Below are positions 7,139-7,373 of a stretch of 7,373 nt of DNA, one piece after another; position 1 is the stretch's first letter; every line of letters starts with the position of its first letter. The notes under the pieces are model-generated. The model saw only the letters and a list, made by a program, of their open reading frames with translations, made no database searches and was not told the DNA's origin. The position numbers and the translations under genes were made by a program. This DNA is from an uncultured Pseudomonadota bacterium. GTDB lineage: Bacteria; Lernaellota; Lernaellaia; Lernaellales; Lernaellaceae. The stretch spans positions 1 to 7,373 of the forward strand of contig CALBTQ010000552.1 in NCBI GenBank assembly GCA_937967875.1, read 5' to 3'.

Positions 7139-7142
7139 CCAG

Positions 7143-7373
7143 ATGACCAAGTGCTACTACCATCCGAAAGAAGACGCGCTCTATGAGTGCTCAATCTGCG
7201 GCAAAGCCATTTGCGGCGATTGCATGCGCTTTCTGGACGACGAACAAATCGTCTGCCCGGCCTGCACCTTGGAGAACGCGATCGATCTGGCGGATGACGG
7301 CACGAAGGAATACTTGGATCGCGTCCATCAGTTGCACGATGAAGAAAAGAAACGCGAGAGCAAAGTCACCAAA
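7143..7373 (+). CDS. B-box-like zinc-binding protein, N-terminal part
   Basis: The frame opens at ATG 7143 and is still open at the last base, giving 77 residues of an incomplete protein that begins MTKCYYHPKEDALYECS. The first 41 residues hold a dense ligand pattern: C4-x2-H7, C16-x2-C19, C24-x2-C27 and C38-x2-C41. The spacing of the first three pairs fits a B-box type zinc finger. The final CPAC replaces the HxxH pair of eukaryotic B-boxes, and the arrangement could bind two zinc ions in cross-brace fashion. Similar modules occur at the N-terminus of bacterial proteins, often ahead of membrane or repeat domains. What follows here is an acidic, then Lys/Glu-rich helix (about 42-77), which gives no clue to the rest. 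The function is unknown. It is separated from the kinase by 68 bases and may be a separate transcription unit. Confidence 0.85.
   Translation, partial: MTKCYYHPKEDALYECSICGKAICGDCMRFLDDEQIVCPACTLENAIDLADDGTKEYLDRVHQLHDEEKKRESKVTK

Larger units (their letters stand above)
7075..7142 (+). other. Intergenic spacer before the zinc-finger gene
   Basis: This 68-base spacer is by far the longest non-coding stretch in the window. It contains a 17-codon open frame (7077-7130) without a ribosome binding site, a perfect TTTGACA/TGTCAAA dyad, an 8-base A run (7112-7119), and the ribosome binding site GAGGA (7134-7138) of the next gene. Neither strand has a hairpin followed by a T run, so I see no intrinsic terminator after the kinase. 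Confidence 0.7.

Noticed and set aside
5419..7194. 591-residue open frame on the - strand
   Set aside because: It lies antisense to the well-supported histidine kinase. Its composition (rich in Gln, Val, Asp, His and Gly, with no domain) is that of a mirror of GC-rich codon use.

Overview
The window is one edge of a GC-rich bacterial contig, probably assembled from Illumina reads. The first 43 bases are not genomic: positions 10-43 match the Illumina TruSeq read-2 adapter, and positions 1-9 fit the index region that precedes it. Genuine DNA starts at about 44, inside an open ispG gene. The window also ends inside a gene at 7373. All genes lie on the + strand. The gene set and compact order (ispG, proS, pyrF, an amidotransferase, trmJ) suggest a Gram-negative bacterium of the broad deltaproteobacterial type (Desulfobacterota, Myxococcota or relatives). 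That placement is a low-confidence inference from memory of gene order and needs a phylogeny.

Layout: adapter (1-43); 3' part of ispG, for isoprenoid precursor synthesis (44-697); proS, bacterial-type prolyl-tRNA synthetase with an editing domain (708-2426); pyrF, orotidine 5'-phosphate decarboxylase (2419-3132); a stand-alone class I glutamine amidotransferase of the GMP-synthase-like group (3139-3813); a TrmJ-like SPOUT tRNA 2'-O-methyltransferase (3810-4610); a UlaG-like metallo-beta-lactamase-fold hydrolase (4573-5385); a membrane sensor histidine kinase with HAMP (5395-7074); a 68-base gap with a perfect 7-bp dyad (7075-7142); and the start of a B-box-like zinc-ribbon protein that runs off the end (7143-7373).

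From ispG to the kinase, gaps are at most 10 bases and three junctions overlap (8, 4 and 38 bases). These seven genes therefore look like one transcription unit whose promoter lies upstream of the window. The first three are housekeeping genes and the fifth is a probable tRNA-modification gene. They share general growth functions (isoprenoids, translation, pyrimidines, tRNA modification) rather than one pathway. The amidotransferase, the hydrolase and the kinase have no assignable substrate or signal. The only spacer long enough for a new regulatory signal is 7075-7142.

I see no mobile element, CRISPR array, tRNA, rRNA or convincing new multi-gene system. The points most worth checking are the adapter at the contig edge, the apparent loss of the bridging metal-ligand Asp in the hydrolase, the orphan kinase, and the dyad in front of the zinc-finger gene.
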